Part shown: piece by piece, positions 5,766 to 12,605 of the stretch
Position numbering within the stretch: the stretch's first letter is position 1
Layout: every line of letters starts with the position of its first letter
Source: an uncultured Eubacteriales bacterium
Lineage (GTDB): Bacteria > Bacillota > Clostridia > Christensenellales > CAG-314
Length of the DNA stretch: 18,339 bases
NCBI GenBank assembly: GCA_900546875.1
Contig: URET01000025.1
Span: 1-18,339, forward strand
Direction: 5' to 3'
Notes under the pieces: generated by a model
The model's database searches: none
The model's input: the letters and a program-made list of their open reading frames with translations, nothing else
Told to the model about the DNA's origin: nothing
Position numbers and translations under genes: made by a program

Positions 5766-7010
5766 ATGAAAGAAAAAACATTAAACCGAAATTTTATATT
5801 TTTGATAATAGGACAAGCCTCATCTATGTTTGGAACTGCCTTACTCAAATTCACCCTGTCTTTGCTGATACTTGACTTAACCGGTTCTGCCACTTTGTTT
5901 GGAACAATTACAGCAATCGGTTATTTACCGCCTATTTTTTTATCTCCGATTGGCGGCATTATTGCCGATCGCTGTAACAAAAAAAATCTTATGATTGCTT
6001 TAGACGGCCTGTATGGAATTATGACTGTCCTATTAGTGTTTTCATTATCATTTTCCAATATGCTCATTTTGATAACTGTTATCATGGTGGGATTGTCAGT
6101 TGTATCTTCTTTTGAAATCCCCGTGGTGCAATCAAGCATACCTCTCATTCAAGGAAAAGATAGTCTTATACAGTCTAATGCCATTGTTAGCCAAATAAAT
6201 ATGCTTGCAAATCTAATAGGGCCATTGTTAGCAGGGCTGCTTTATAGTGCAGTTGGAAAAGCATATTTGCTGGGAATGCAAATTATCTTTTCAGGGTATG
6301 CTATTTGCTTTTTCTCTGCCGCTATCCTTGAAGCGTTCATAAAAATACCGAAAATTTCTTTGCCCCCAATCAGTAACCCATTACACGCAATACAAAAAGA
6401 CTTATACGAGAGTTTTTATTTCTTAAAATCAAAACAGATATATGTATTCAAAGCAATTCTTCTAAACGCGGCTTTCGTTTTATTGATACAGCCCCTAATT
6501 ACAACAGGCGCACCATTCATAATACGAGTTGTACTAAATCTAAGTTCTGTATTAAATGGATTGTCACAGGCTTTTATGGGAACTGCCGGGCTTATAGGCG
6601 GGATAATTGCTGGAATGATTGCTAATAAATTCAAAACGAACAAAATCTATTGGCTTTTTTGGATTATGGGAATGTCAATAGCTGTTTTTGGATGTACTCT
6701 TTTGCTCGATCTTTCTGCAAACTTAACCTATATCATATTTGTGATTATTGGAATTGTTATTTTCATAAGTGCGAACATAGCAGGAATTTTTATTATGTCT
6801 GCCATTCAGCAGAATGTACCTAATGATATGTTAGGGCGTATCATGTCTTTTTATTCAGCAATAGTAAGCATTGCTCTTCCAATAGGTATATTGTTCTATG
6901 GTTATCTATACGAAAGGTTTATAAATCATCTTCCCGCTATAATGTTTTTCACCGCAATCGCAATATTGGGCATAGGTTATATCGGTAAAAAAACCTATCG
7001 TCATTTGTAG
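5766..7010 (+). CDS. MFS efflux transporter (DHA3/macrolide-efflux-like)
   Basis: 414 residues, very hydrophobic with about 12 membrane segments. After the N-terminal RNFIFLIIGQASSMFGTALLKF the first cytoplasmic loop carries GGIIADRCNKKNLM, the MFS motif A form, and a second half begins near residue 215 (FLKSKQIYVFKAILLNAAF). The C-terminal half holds QNVPNDMLGRIMSFYSAIVSIALPIG, a pattern typical of the MFS_3 / DHA3 group that includes macrolide exporters. Role: proton-driven export of a small hydrophobic compound across the cytoplasmic membrane; the substrate cannot be read from sequence. The ATG has AAGGGGTG upstream. It is the last cargo gene, AT-rich like the regulator and UDG-like gene, but separated from them by a strong terminator. 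Confidence 0.85.
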   Translation: MKEKTLNRNFIFLIIGQASSMFGTALLKFTLSLLILDLTGSATLFGTITAIGYLPPIFLSPIGGIIADRCNKKNLMIALDGLYGIMTVLLVFSLSFSNMLILITVIMVGLSVVSSFEIPVVQSSIPLIQGKDSLIQSNAIVSQINMLANLIGPLLAGLLYSAVGKAYLLGMQIIFSGYAICFFSAAILEAFIKIPKISLPPISNPLHAIQKDLYESFYFLKSKQIYVFKAILLNAAFVLLIQPLITTGAPFIIRVVLNLSSVLNGLSQAFMGTAGLIGGIIAGMIANKFKTNKIYWLFWIMGMSIAVFGCTLLLDLSANLTYIIFVIIGIVIFISANIAGIFIMSAIQQNVPNDMLGRIMSFYSAIVSIALPIGILFYGYLYERFINHLPAIMFFTAIAILGIGYIGKKTYRHL

Positions 7011-7410
7011 AATATCAAACTTGTAAAATTAAAGCCGCCGTTTTCTTTTTCAAAAAATGAGAATACGGGGGGTGTGTTAAAGTCGCCCTTTTTTAAGGAT
7101 ACGGCGGTATCTGGGAGGTATCGCCGTGTCTATTTTCATTTACTGCAACCCGCCTAATGCTTTGCGGTCAAAAAAAGCTATGCTCTGCAAGCGGGATATT
7201 CCGGCTATGAATATGAACTGTCAATACATCTAAATACTTCTTACATTTCCTTTGCGCTCGTCCGCGTCTTGCGGGCGGGCGCATTTTGCTGTTCTCAAAA
7301 GTTTTTTCAAAAACTTTGCTTTTCCATTTGGCATAGACACGGCACGTCCGTGGAAGGCAGCCGAAAGGGGATAAATAACCCGCCCCCCGGGAACGAGAGG
7401 GGGTGAGAAC
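7011..7410. promoter_or_regulatory. 400-bp intergenic regulatory region upstream of the sigma gene
   Basis: No convincing gene. It holds an 11-bp hairpin (arms 7101-7111 and 7117-7127, two G-T pairs, loop TGGGA) followed by a T-rich stretch, a perfect 9-bp palindrome with a 2-base centre (AAAGTTTTT at 7298-7306, AAAAACTTT at 7309-7317), and GAGGGGGTGA before the sigma gene ATG. Base composition changes from AT-rich cargo to GC-rich backbone inside this stretch. By analogy with Tn916 this should contain the promoter and attenuation signals for the orf7-like and orf8-like genes. Confidence 0.45.
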
Positions 7411-7851
7411 ATGGATTACCCTGCTCGGTTTGAATGGCAAACGAGATGTGAGTTTAATGCGTACTGCAAACGTACGTTACGCAACGAACTGATTGACGCT
7501 TGCCGGGAACGCAAAAGCCGCAAGCGGCACGAAGTGAGCTTTGCAGACCTTACCCCGCAAGAAGAAAAGCAGCTTTATACCGTTGACAGATATTTTGTCA
7601 ACGAGGACGAAGAAGCCTTTTGCGCGGGTGGCTTGAAGATCACCGCGAAACTGCTTGCCGAAGCTCTGCACTCCCTGCCGGACGAAAAACGTCAAGCCGT
7701 ACTGCTGTACTACTTTTTCGACATGACAGATGTTGAGATCGCGGAGCTGATGAAAGTACCCCGCAGCACAGTACAGTACCGCCGGACAAGCTCTTTTGAA
7801 CTGCTAAAACGATACTTGGAGGAACGCGCCGATGAATGGGACGAATTGTAA
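7411..7851 (+). CDS. Sigma-70-family RNA polymerase sigma factor (Tn916 Orf7-like)
   Basis: 146 residues. The N-terminal part (about 1-40) reads RFEWQTRCEFNAYCKRTLRNELIDACRERKSRKRHEVSF, a partial region-2-like segment rich in basic residues. The C-terminal part (about 75-140) is a region-4 helix-turn-helix: LAEALHSLPDEKRQAVLLYYFFDMTDVEIAELMKVPRSTVQYRRTSSFELLKRYL. This matches the small sigma-like proteins of Tn916-type ICEs, which activate transfer genes. The ATG follows GAGGGGGTGAGAAC. It overlaps the HTH_16 gene by 20 bases, so both are made together. Target promoters cannot be identified here. Base composition returns to that of the ICE backbone, unlike the cargo to its left. Confidence 0.85.
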   Translation: MDYPARFEWQTRCEFNAYCKRTLRNELIDACRERKSRKRHEVSFADLTPQEEKQLYTVDRYFVNEDEEAFCAGGLKITAKLLAEALHSLPDEKRQAVLLYYFFDMTDVEIAELMKVPRSTVQYRRTSSFELLKRYLEERADEWDEL

Positions 7852-8083
7852 CACCGACGAGCGCGGCTTATTGCCCTACCCGGTCATTTTAGCCGCGACA
7901 AAGGGCGACCCGGAAGCCATGAACATTGTCATGCAGCACTACCAAAGCTACATAGCCCACCTGTCTATCCGAAAAATCCGCGACGAGCGCGGCAATACCT
8001 ATTACGGAGTAGACGAGGACTTGCGGGAACGGCTGCAATCAAAGCTCATGCGGGCTGTCCTATCCTTTAAGGCAGATAAGTAA
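7832..8083 (+). CDS. HTH_16-type helix-turn-helix protein (Tn916 Orf8-like)
   Basis: 83 residues: LLPYPVILAATKGDPEAMNIVMQHYQSYIAHLSIRKIRDERGNTYYGVDEDLRERLQSKLMRAVLSF. 'LPYPVILAATKGDPEAMN.V..HY..YI..LS' is the signature of the HTH_16 proteins that accompany the sigma gene in Tn916-like elements. The start lies 20 bases inside the sigma gene, with GGAGGAACGC upstream. By analogy it works with the sigma-like protein to activate transfer and excision. Its stop codon TAA is inside a perfect 7-bp hairpin (8081-8097), an unusual placement that may affect mRNA stability or termination. Confidence 0.8.
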   Translation: MNGTNCNTDERGLLPYPVILAATKGDPEAMNIVMQHYQSYIAHLSIRKIRDERGNTYYGVDEDLRERLQSKLMRAVLSFKADK

Positions 8084-8484
8084 ACGCGAAGCGTTTAACC
8101 CCTTTCCGCTTTGCGTAAATCTGCCCTGTTTGTTCCTTGACAAAGAAAGCGGCGCAAATTAGTGGCGGCGCAGCATAGGGCAAGATCGGACACATTCTCC
8201 CTGTACCGAGCCGGACGGCGGGTGCGCCATGACCGCTTTTCCCCGTAGGGGAAAAGCAGAGCGAACAACACCGCGCCGCAAAGCAAGCGTGGCAGCTTGC
8301 GGGCGACGACCGTACAGGCAGGACAATGATACTCCCGCGTTGAACGCCCTCACAGCATTGCGCGGCGCACCCACAAGCATGGGACGGGGTGAAACTCCCG
8401 TGGAGCTGTTGCCAGCAGCCGTCCGATGAAAAGCCCATTTTCGTATTGCACTTTTTAGCCATTTTACGAAAGGGGGTTTTTCTT
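8081..8484. other. 400-bp non-coding region with several perfect hairpins between HTH_16 and xis
   Basis: Seen: TAAACGC-GAA-GCGTTTA (8081-8097), GCTTTTCCCC-GTA-GGGGAAAAGC (8235-8257, perfect 10 bp), and GCAAGC-N6-GCTTGC (8283-8300). Open frames on both strands here lack ribosome binding sites and recognisable protein patterns. The AAAGGGGG before xis (8469-8475) is the only clear translation signal. I infer a long leader or regulatory RNA controlling xis/int, but cannot name a family. Confidence 0.4.
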
Positions 8485-8721
8485 ATGGCAAAAAAGGAAA
8501 CCGCAAGCCAGACCGCCCCCTTGCTTCCCATGCTTAAAACCGTTGAGCAAATGAGCAAGGTTAGCGGTATTGGAGAAAATAAACTGCGTGAACTTATGGA
8601 TAGCGGAGAGCTTGAATATATACAAAACGGGAACCGCCGCTTGATTGCCGACGCTGCAATTTGGGATTGGTACCACAGGGCGAAGAGATCGGCAAAGCCC
8701 CCGACAACACAAGGGGGTTAA
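8485..8721 (+). CDS. xis: Excisionase (Xis), MerR-like small DNA-binding protein
   Basis: 78 residues: MAKKETASQTAPLLPMLKTVEQMSKVSGIGENKLRELMDSGELEYIQNGNRRLIADAAIWDWYHRAKRSAK. The central part is the winged-helix excisionase pattern (VEQMSKVSGIGENKLRELM...LEYIQNGNRRLI), with a basic tail. It bends DNA at the att sites and steers the integrase to excision. Start choice: ATG at 8485 follows AAAGGGGG by 9 nt; an upstream frame start at 8389 would add 32 residues in a hairpin-rich leader and is rejected. It ends 3 bases before the integrase start, and both are likely co-transcribed. Confidence 0.85.
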   Translation: MAKKETASQTAPLLPMLKTVEQMSKVSGIGENKLRELMDSGELEYIQNGNRRLIADAAIWDWYHRAKRSAKPPTTQGG

Positions 8722-8724
8722 AGT

Positions 8725-10014
8725 ATGGCCATATCATCAAGACAAGTACAGAATAAGCGCGATAGCAACGGCGTTCTGACGGGAAAGCCAGGTACCGTTT
8801 ACGATGTGAATATCAAGTACAATTCCCCGGAGGGGAAGAAAACCTATTCCAAAAAAGGCTTTGCTACCAAAAAGGAAGCAGCGCAGCATGAAGCAGAAAT
8901 GAAAGTAAAACTTTCTAATCCTGTTTATACGCCTGTTATTGCTTCGCAGGGTAAGCAGACCGTCAAAGAGTATTTAGAGGAATGGGTAGAAAATCATGGC
9001 AAGGCAAATTTACGTCCGAGTACGTTTGCCAGCTATAAAAGCCATATCAAAAATCATATTGTGCCTTATGTCGGTAATGTTCAGCTAAACCAACTGACGC
9101 CAGCTATGCTTGATAATATGTTCCAGCAGCTTTTTGATAAAGGACTGTCTAACAGCACCGTCCGCTACGCACAGCGCATTTTGAGCGTATCAATGGAACA
9201 CGCACGAAAATATCATTATATCGAACATAATCCTGCCCGTGATGTAATCACAAAGTTTGGCAAGCAGGGGAAAACACCCGACCCGTACACCGTTGAGCAA
9301 ATGCAGCAATTTATGAGCAACGTGATCGGTACGGAGTGGGAAATGCCCGTTGTCCTTGCCGGAATGTATGGATTGCGTATGAGCGAGATTATCGGCTTGC
9401 GGACATTCAATATCGACCTCGAAAAAATGCAGTTTGGAGTTGTTGAGCAAATGCCTTTCAAGGTACCACCTGGCACAAAAACCATTACAGAAATGGCACC
9501 GACAAAATCCAACGACCGCATTTTGCCGATCACCGAGGAAACGCTACCGTATTTCCTGCGGCAGTTTGATTTAATCGAGCGGCAGAAAGCATTGATAGAA
9601 GCAAGCGGCGGCGTGTACTATGACAACAAACTCTTTATCGCAAAGCCGGACGGCTCACCGCAGCGCAGGGATAGAATGTCGGCAAACTTCGGTCAGCTTA
9701 TCCGGCACCTCGAAATGCCGCACATTCGTTTCCATGATTTACGGCATACGGCAGCTACAAATATGCACCAGCTTACGGGCGACTTTTATACCGTAGGCGA
9801 GATATTGGGGCATACACTAAAAGGTATTGGCATGTCGCTTGGTATCTCAACTAATCTTGAAGCGGTAACGGCACAATACGTCAATGTCCGGCTGGAACGA
9901 AAAAAAGCTGTCCTTGAAACCTACCACAAAGCCCTGCACCCGCAGAAGCCCACGCCGGATAAAGGCAGCGAGCCGAAAAAAGCCAAAAAGAAAAGCAGCG
10001 AAATAGAGCTGTAA
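8725..10014 (+). CDS. int: Tyrosine recombinase, ICE integrase
   Basis: 429 residues. Domains in order: an N-terminal arm-binding domain (about 1-65, VQNKRDSNGVLTGKPGTVYDVNIKY...); a SAM-like core-binding domain (about 75-170, TVKEYLEEWVENHGKANLRPSTFASYKSHIKNHI); and a catalytic domain (about 185-400). Active-site residues seen: R218 (YGLRMSEI), K261, H337 and R340 (FHDLRHT), H363 (LGHT) and Y385 (AQYVNV). A complete set suggests activity. It integrates and excises the element at tRNA-Ser(CGA), whose 3' end lies 245 bp downstream. The C-terminus is a Lys/Pro-rich tail (PTPDKGSEPKKAKKKSSEIEL). Start ATG has AGGGGG 7 nt upstream. The five GGGCACCA repeats downstream are candidate arm sites. Confidence 0.95.
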   Translation: MAISSRQVQNKRDSNGVLTGKPGTVYDVNIKYNSPEGKKTYSKKGFATKKEAAQHEAEMKVKLSNPVYTPVIASQGKQTVKEYLEEWVENHGKANLRPSTFASYKSHIKNHIVPYVGNVQLNQLTPAMLDNMFQQLFDKGLSNSTVRYAQRILSVSMEHARKYHYIEHNPARDVITKFGKQGKTPDPYTVEQMQQFMSNVIGTEWEMPVVLAGMYGLRMSEIIGLRTFNIDLEKMQFGVVEQMPFKVPPGTKTITEMAPTKSNDRILPITEETLPYFLRQFDLIERQKALIEASGGVYYDNKLFIAKPDGSPQRRDRMSANFGQLIRHLEMPHIRFHDLRHTAATNMHQLTGDFYTVGEILGHTLKGIGMSLGISTNLEAVTAQYVNVRLERKKAVLETYHKALHPQKPTPDKGSEPKKAKKKSSEIEL

Positions 10015-10068
10015 AGGACGTATCTCTTTATAGTTCCACGCTGCTTTTTATATGCTTTTAGAAGTTCC

Positions 10069-10164
10069 GGGCACCATTCGGGCACCACGGCATACATTTT
10101 TTATGAATAAGATGTATAAGAAGTTTGCCGCAGGGCACCACAAATTAGGGCACCACGGGCACCA
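10069..10164. repeat. Five direct GGGCACCA repeats, probable integrase arm-type sites
   Basis: GGGCACCA occurs at 10069, 10080, 10133, 10148 and 10157, all in the same orientation. They form a pair (11 bp apart), then a triplet (15 and 9 bp apart). Two copies continue as CACGG and two as CATTC. They lie between the integrase stop and tRNA-Ser. Short clustered direct repeats between int and att are typical of arm-binding sites of tyrosine integrases. Confidence 0.6.
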
Positions 10165-10217
10165 TTCACCCGGATTTGCCTGTTTTCAGCAGGGCAAAAT
10201 CACCAGCTAAAAGGCAT

Positions 10218-10251
10218 AAGAAAACCCGCGTAAACCCTTGATTTACGCGGG
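10218..10251 (-). terminator. Rho-independent terminator for tRNA-Ser, at the ICE junction
   Basis: Perfect 10-bp stem: arms CCCGCGTAAA (10225-10234) and TTTACGCGGG (10242-10251), 7-base loop. On the minus strand a TTTTCTT tract follows. It lies 8 bp beyond the tRNA CCA end, so it would end the tRNA transcript before the element. Whether the host or the ICE supplies it depends on where the att core ends. Confidence 0.8.
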
Positions 10252-10259
10252 ATTGTTGT

Positions 10260-10348
10260 TGGCGGAGACGGTGGGATTCGAACCCACGTGCCCTTTCGGA
10301 CAACTCGATTTCGAGTCGAGCTCGTTATGACCGCTTCGATACGTCTCC
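10260..10348 (-). tRNA. serT-like: tRNA-Ser(CGA), reads UCG codons
   Basis: Minus strand, 89 nt. Acceptor GGAGACG pairs with CGTCTCC, then discriminator G and encoded CCA. The D arm contains GAAGCGGTCATAACGAG. The anticodon arm CTCGA-CTCGAAA-TCGAG gives anticodon CGA. The long variable arm (TTGTCCGAAAGGGCAC) is typical of serine tRNAs. The T arm is GTGGGTTCGAATCCCAC. The 3' half faces the ICE and is probably rebuilt by it. The molecule appears complete and functional. Confidence 0.95.
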
Positions 10349-10384
10349 ATTTAGAGAATATTCAGTTTTTGGCACAGATAACAT

Positions 10385-10429
10385 GATTTCGAGTCAGTCC
10401 CGTTATGACCACTTCGATACGTCTCCATT
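10385..10429 (-). pseudogene. Degenerate copy of the tRNA-Ser(CGA) 5' half
   Basis: 45 bases matching the tRNA's 5' end through its anticodon loop (10307-10351) at 40 of 45 positions. It includes an exact acceptor 5' strand GGAGACG, the TATCGAAG D-arm start and the full anticodon loop CTCGAAA. Similarity stops just after the loop, in the 3' strand of the anticodon stem. No variable arm or T arm (GTTCGAATCC) follows. Mismatches in the anticodon stem disrupt pairing, so it cannot fold as a tRNA. It lies in the leader of the intact gene. Confidence 0.8.
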
Positions 10430-10538
10430 CCTTTTTTTCTATTCTTATCTCTTCAGCTTCTTTTATTCTTCAGCTCTTTCTCTTCTGTCTGTATTTCTTT
10501 TATGCTGTTTCCTTCTCTGTTTTGCAAAGAACTCTTTT

Positions 10539-10567
10539 AAAATATCATAATTATCTTTTTTTGTCAA
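10539..10567 (-). promoter_or_regulatory. Promoter for tRNA-Ser on the minus strand
   Basis: On the minus strand TTGACA (10562-10567) is followed, after 17 bp, by TATTTT (10539-10544) preceded by TGA, an extended -10 form. It is the best match upstream of the tRNA. It would give a leader of roughly 180 nt that includes the half-tRNA copy. The 10430-10614 stretch otherwise holds a T/C-rich tract and no gene. Confidence 0.55.
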
Positions 10568-10614
10568 CCGATTATAACGCCCTACTCCCCGCTGCTTTAT
10601 AAATTTCCATTCCT

Positions 10615-11430
10615 TCAGTCCCTGTTCCCCGGCTCTTTCTTCTCTGCTCCGGCTGACATTTCTTCTTCTCTTTTTATTTCCTTTAATCTGTATGCCACCC
10701 GCGCGAAACTTATCCCCATTACAAACTCCGCACCCGCTTCTTTAAGTAATCCCGCACATGCATTCATAGTGTTGCCCGTAGTTATCACATCGTCCACTAT
10801 CAGTACGCGTTTACCCCGAAAATCTCTTTTGTCAATTACTTTGAAATTTCGTGCTGCCTGTTCCTGTCTTCCCGAAAACCCCGCCGCAGAATATTTCTCG
10901 CTGCTCCTGACCTTTATCAATGACCCTCTCGATAACGGTAATTTCATTTGTCTTGCCAATTCGACGGCAATGAATGTCGCGTGTCCGCTTTTATTGTACG
11001 GTCTGAATGTCGGAACAGGAGTCACCACTTCTGTTTCTTCATTCATCGCTCTCAGTTCCCTTTTCATAAACCACACCATCGTATTGACAACTTCTCTTGC
11101 TGCGTCCGTCTTCAGCGCATATACCAGTTTCTTGGAAATATCATTCCATAACACTGCTCCGCGCATAAAATCGATATTTACTTTTTCAAAGTTGCAATCT
11201 CCGCAGTAATCCGCTTCATGATGACGAGGCATCGGCGCTCCGCACCGCTTACATATCCTGTATGTTAAAGGTTCTATCTTCTTCATGCACTCGCTGCACA
11301 AAAATGACGATTCTCCTATATCTTCGTAAGGTGCCAGCGGCACCCCGCAATTATAACAATGCGCTCCGTGCGGAGTGAACAATACTCTCAGCAACGCATA
11401 TCTGTCCTTCTTATACGGCTCAGTTATCAT
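10615..11430 (-). CDS. comF: ComF-family phosphoribosyltransferase-like protein
   Basis: 271 residues. The N-terminal double zinc ribbon has C25xxC28 and C45xxC48, then C60xxC63 and C76xxC79. The C-terminal PRTase fold contains VVTPVPTFRPYNKSGHATFIAVELAR and the PRPP-binding loop RVLIVDDVITTGNTM (208-222). ComF proteins take part in DNA uptake in naturally competent bacteria and are linked to recombination and replication restart; the exact reaction is unclear. Its start overlaps the upstream membrane protein gene by 11 bases, so the two form a leftward operon. The segment usually reading RGFNQA in ComF is here KSGHAT, a moderate departure. The C-terminus is charged (EEEMSAGAEKKEPGNRD). Confidence 0.85.
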   Translation of the reverse strand: MITEPYKKDRYALLRVLFTPHGAHCYNCGVPLAPYEDIGESSFLCSECMKKIEPLTYRICKRCGAPMPRHHEADYCGDCNFEKVNIDFMRGAVLWNDISKKLVYALKTDAAREVVNTMVWFMKRELRAMNEETEVVTPVPTFRPYNKSGHATFIAVELARQMKLPLSRGSLIKVRSSEKYSAAGFSGRQEQAARNFKVIDKRDFRGKRVLIVDDVITTGNTMNACAGLLKEAGAEFVMGISFARVAYRLKEIKREEEMSAGAEKKEPGNRD

Positions 11431-11953
11431 TCTTGCTTTCGTATATAAAATTAGCCGGATCCTCTATCTTTCCGAAGTAAAAGCTTTCCGTGAATTTTAT
11501 GGAATCCTGCGTGACTCTGTAGCATATGATATCTTTATCCCTGAGCACCTTGTCCGAGTTAACAAACTTATCAAATGCCTTATGTTCTTTGCAAAGCAGA
11601 AAATACGCTTCTTTCGGAGAATTATCCATCATCACCACACAAACATACTTTATATCGCTAACGTTTATTCTCCTATTGATCATTCCGTAAAAATTTTTCT
11701 TTGATATTTCACCCTCGGAAAATACTATAAACGACATATTATCCCCAAACGATAAAAAAGCTCCTATCACTGCAAAAAACAATGCCGCAATGCTAAATAA
11801 CAATTCTTTTCCATACGGATAATATAAGACCAGCATTATAAACGCTATGATCCCTATTACACATACGGCAAAAAAAATACCGTCCACAATAAATGACTTC
11901 TGGCCCATGCAATAGACGCGCCTGAAAGATTTTTTCCCAGTTTTGTTGCTCAT
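11420..11953 (-). CDS. Membrane protein of unknown function, two TM helices and a C-terminal soluble domain
   Basis: 177 residues. After a basic N-terminus (MSNKTGKKSFRRVYCMGQ) come two adjacent hydrophobic helices (about 22-45 and 50-70) separated by YYPYGKE. The rest (about 75-177) alternates beta-like segments: FIVFSEGEISKKNFYG, VSDIKYVCVVMM, YFLLCKEHKAF, IICYRVTQDSIKF. This two-helix plus beta-barrel arrangement resembles bacterial PH-domain membrane proteins, but I recognise no specific family. ATG at 11953 has AAAGGAG 5 nt upstream. It overlaps the comF start by 11 bases. A link to comF is suggested only by the operon. I cannot give a function. Confidence 0.75.
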   Translation of the reverse strand: MSNKTGKKSFRRVYCMGQKSFIVDGIFFAVCVIGIIAFIMLVLYYPYGKELLFSIAALFFAVIGAFLSFGDNMSFIVFSEGEISKKNFYGMINRRINVSDIKYVCVVMMDNSPKEAYFLLCKEHKAFDKFVNSDKVLRDKDIICYRVTQDSIKFTESFYFGKIEDPANFIYESKNDN

Positions 11954-12042
11954 AGAGACTCCTTTAAAATCTAAAAATTTCTATTTCCCCGTTTACAAAC
12001 GGCTAAAAGGTCAATAATACAATCCAGACCGGAGGATTAATT

Positions 12043-12360
12043 ATGATCATTTTTATTATTTTTACTATTGTATGCACACTTTCAGCTCTTGCAGTTATTA
12101 TCTGCGCGTTGGCGTTATACGATTCCGAAAAGAAAAAGTCCGCTCCGCCTCCTTCTGACAATTTCAAAAAAATCGACGGTGACCTCGAAGCCATTGCCGC
12201 TATGCTGAACTACCTGACCGAACGCGGCTTCTCCCCTGAAACCTCGGCAAGAATAATCAACCTTGCCACCGGAAACAAAAACATCCATCCTGAAAAAAGA
12301 AACAAGTACAATCTTCTTATGAACCGCATTTTACAGTATTCCGTAAAACACGGCAGTTAA
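12043..12360 (+). CDS. Small membrane-anchored protein of unknown function
   Basis: 105 residues. One N-terminal transmembrane helix (about 1-26, MIIFIIFTIVCTLSALAVIICALALY) is followed by a short Lys/Pro-rich linker (DSEKKKSAPPPSD) and a cytoplasmic helical domain: FKKIDGDLEAIAAMLNYLTERGFSPETSARIINLATGNKNIHPEKRNKYNLLMNRILQYSVKHGS. GGAGG lies 8 nt before the ATG. Its stop overlaps by 4 bases with the stop of the convergent gene on the minus strand. No recognised family. Confidence 0.7.
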   Translation: MIIFIIFTIVCTLSALAVIICALALYDSEKKKSAPPPSDNFKKIDGDLEAIAAMLNYLTERGFSPETSARIINLATGNKNIHPEKRNKYNLLMNRILQYSVKHGS

Positions 12361-12605
12361 TCTTTTTTGTTTTTCTTTTCGGGAAGAACAAGTTTTATCC
12401 CCGCTGATTGCATTTTCCTGATCAACGCAACTATCATCATTATATTGCAACCGACAAACGCTACTATCGACCAGAATTTGATATACCATGGAGGAGCTAT
12501 ACCGAATACGTAAACAATAGCGGCAAGCAACCCTATTTCCGCAAGCACTTCAAATACAGCCATCAAAATTACTTTCTGTGACGGTCCGAGGTTTCTACCT
12601 TTCAT
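12357..12605 (-). CDS. Small two-helix membrane protein following recF
   Basis: 82 residues. A short basic start (MKGRNLGPSQK) is followed by two hydrophobic helices (about 12-34 and 42-62) and a basic tail (RKMQSAGIKLVLPEKKNKKD). The start codon lies 11 bases inside the recF gene end (ATGAAAGGTAG contains both), with GGAAGG upstream. It is therefore translationally coupled to recF and part of its operon. In many Firmicutes a small protein also follows recF, but this one is not the remB/yaaB type by its sequence. Function unknown. Confidence 0.75.
   Translation of the reverse strand: MKGRNLGPSQKVILMAVFEVLAEIGLLAAIVYVFGIAPPWYIKFWSIVAFVGCNIMMIVALIRKMQSAGIKLVLPEKKNKKD

Larger units (their letters stand above)
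1..10259 (+). mobile_element. Integrative and conjugative element (Tn916/Tn1549-like), right-hand part, integrated at tRNA-Ser
   Basis: Seen: relaxase and MobC genes, accessory conjugation genes (YodL/DUF4316, TTRAP, Cys-rich VLP), an XRE regulator, a sigma factor, an HTH_16 protein, Xis and a tyrosine integrase. All lie on one side of a tRNA-Ser gene whose 3' end points at the integrase. Known: tyrosine integrases of such elements commonly use tRNA 3' ends and rebuild the tRNA. Inferred: the element extends left beyond the window, so its other att site and most transfer genes are not visible. The exact right junction is uncertain. It could lie inside the tRNA 3' end or to the left of the terminator at 10218-10251. 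The segment from about 4000 to 7040 is clearly more AT-rich than the rest and is best read as cargo. Confidence 0.85.

Noticed and set aside
8229..8429. 66-residue plus-strand frame between HTH_16 and xis
   Set aside because: Starts just before the 10-bp hairpin, no Shine-Dalgarno sequence, low-complexity Arg/Pro/Ala content.
8067..8558. 163-residue minus-strand frame over the HTH_16-xis interval
   Set aside because: Cys/Arg-rich composition of a shadow frame, runs across strong hairpins and into xis, no ribosome site.
10405..10602. 65-residue Phe/Leu-rich frame upstream of the tRNA
   Set aside because: Translates a T/C-rich tract and overlaps the tRNA promoter and the half-tRNA copy.
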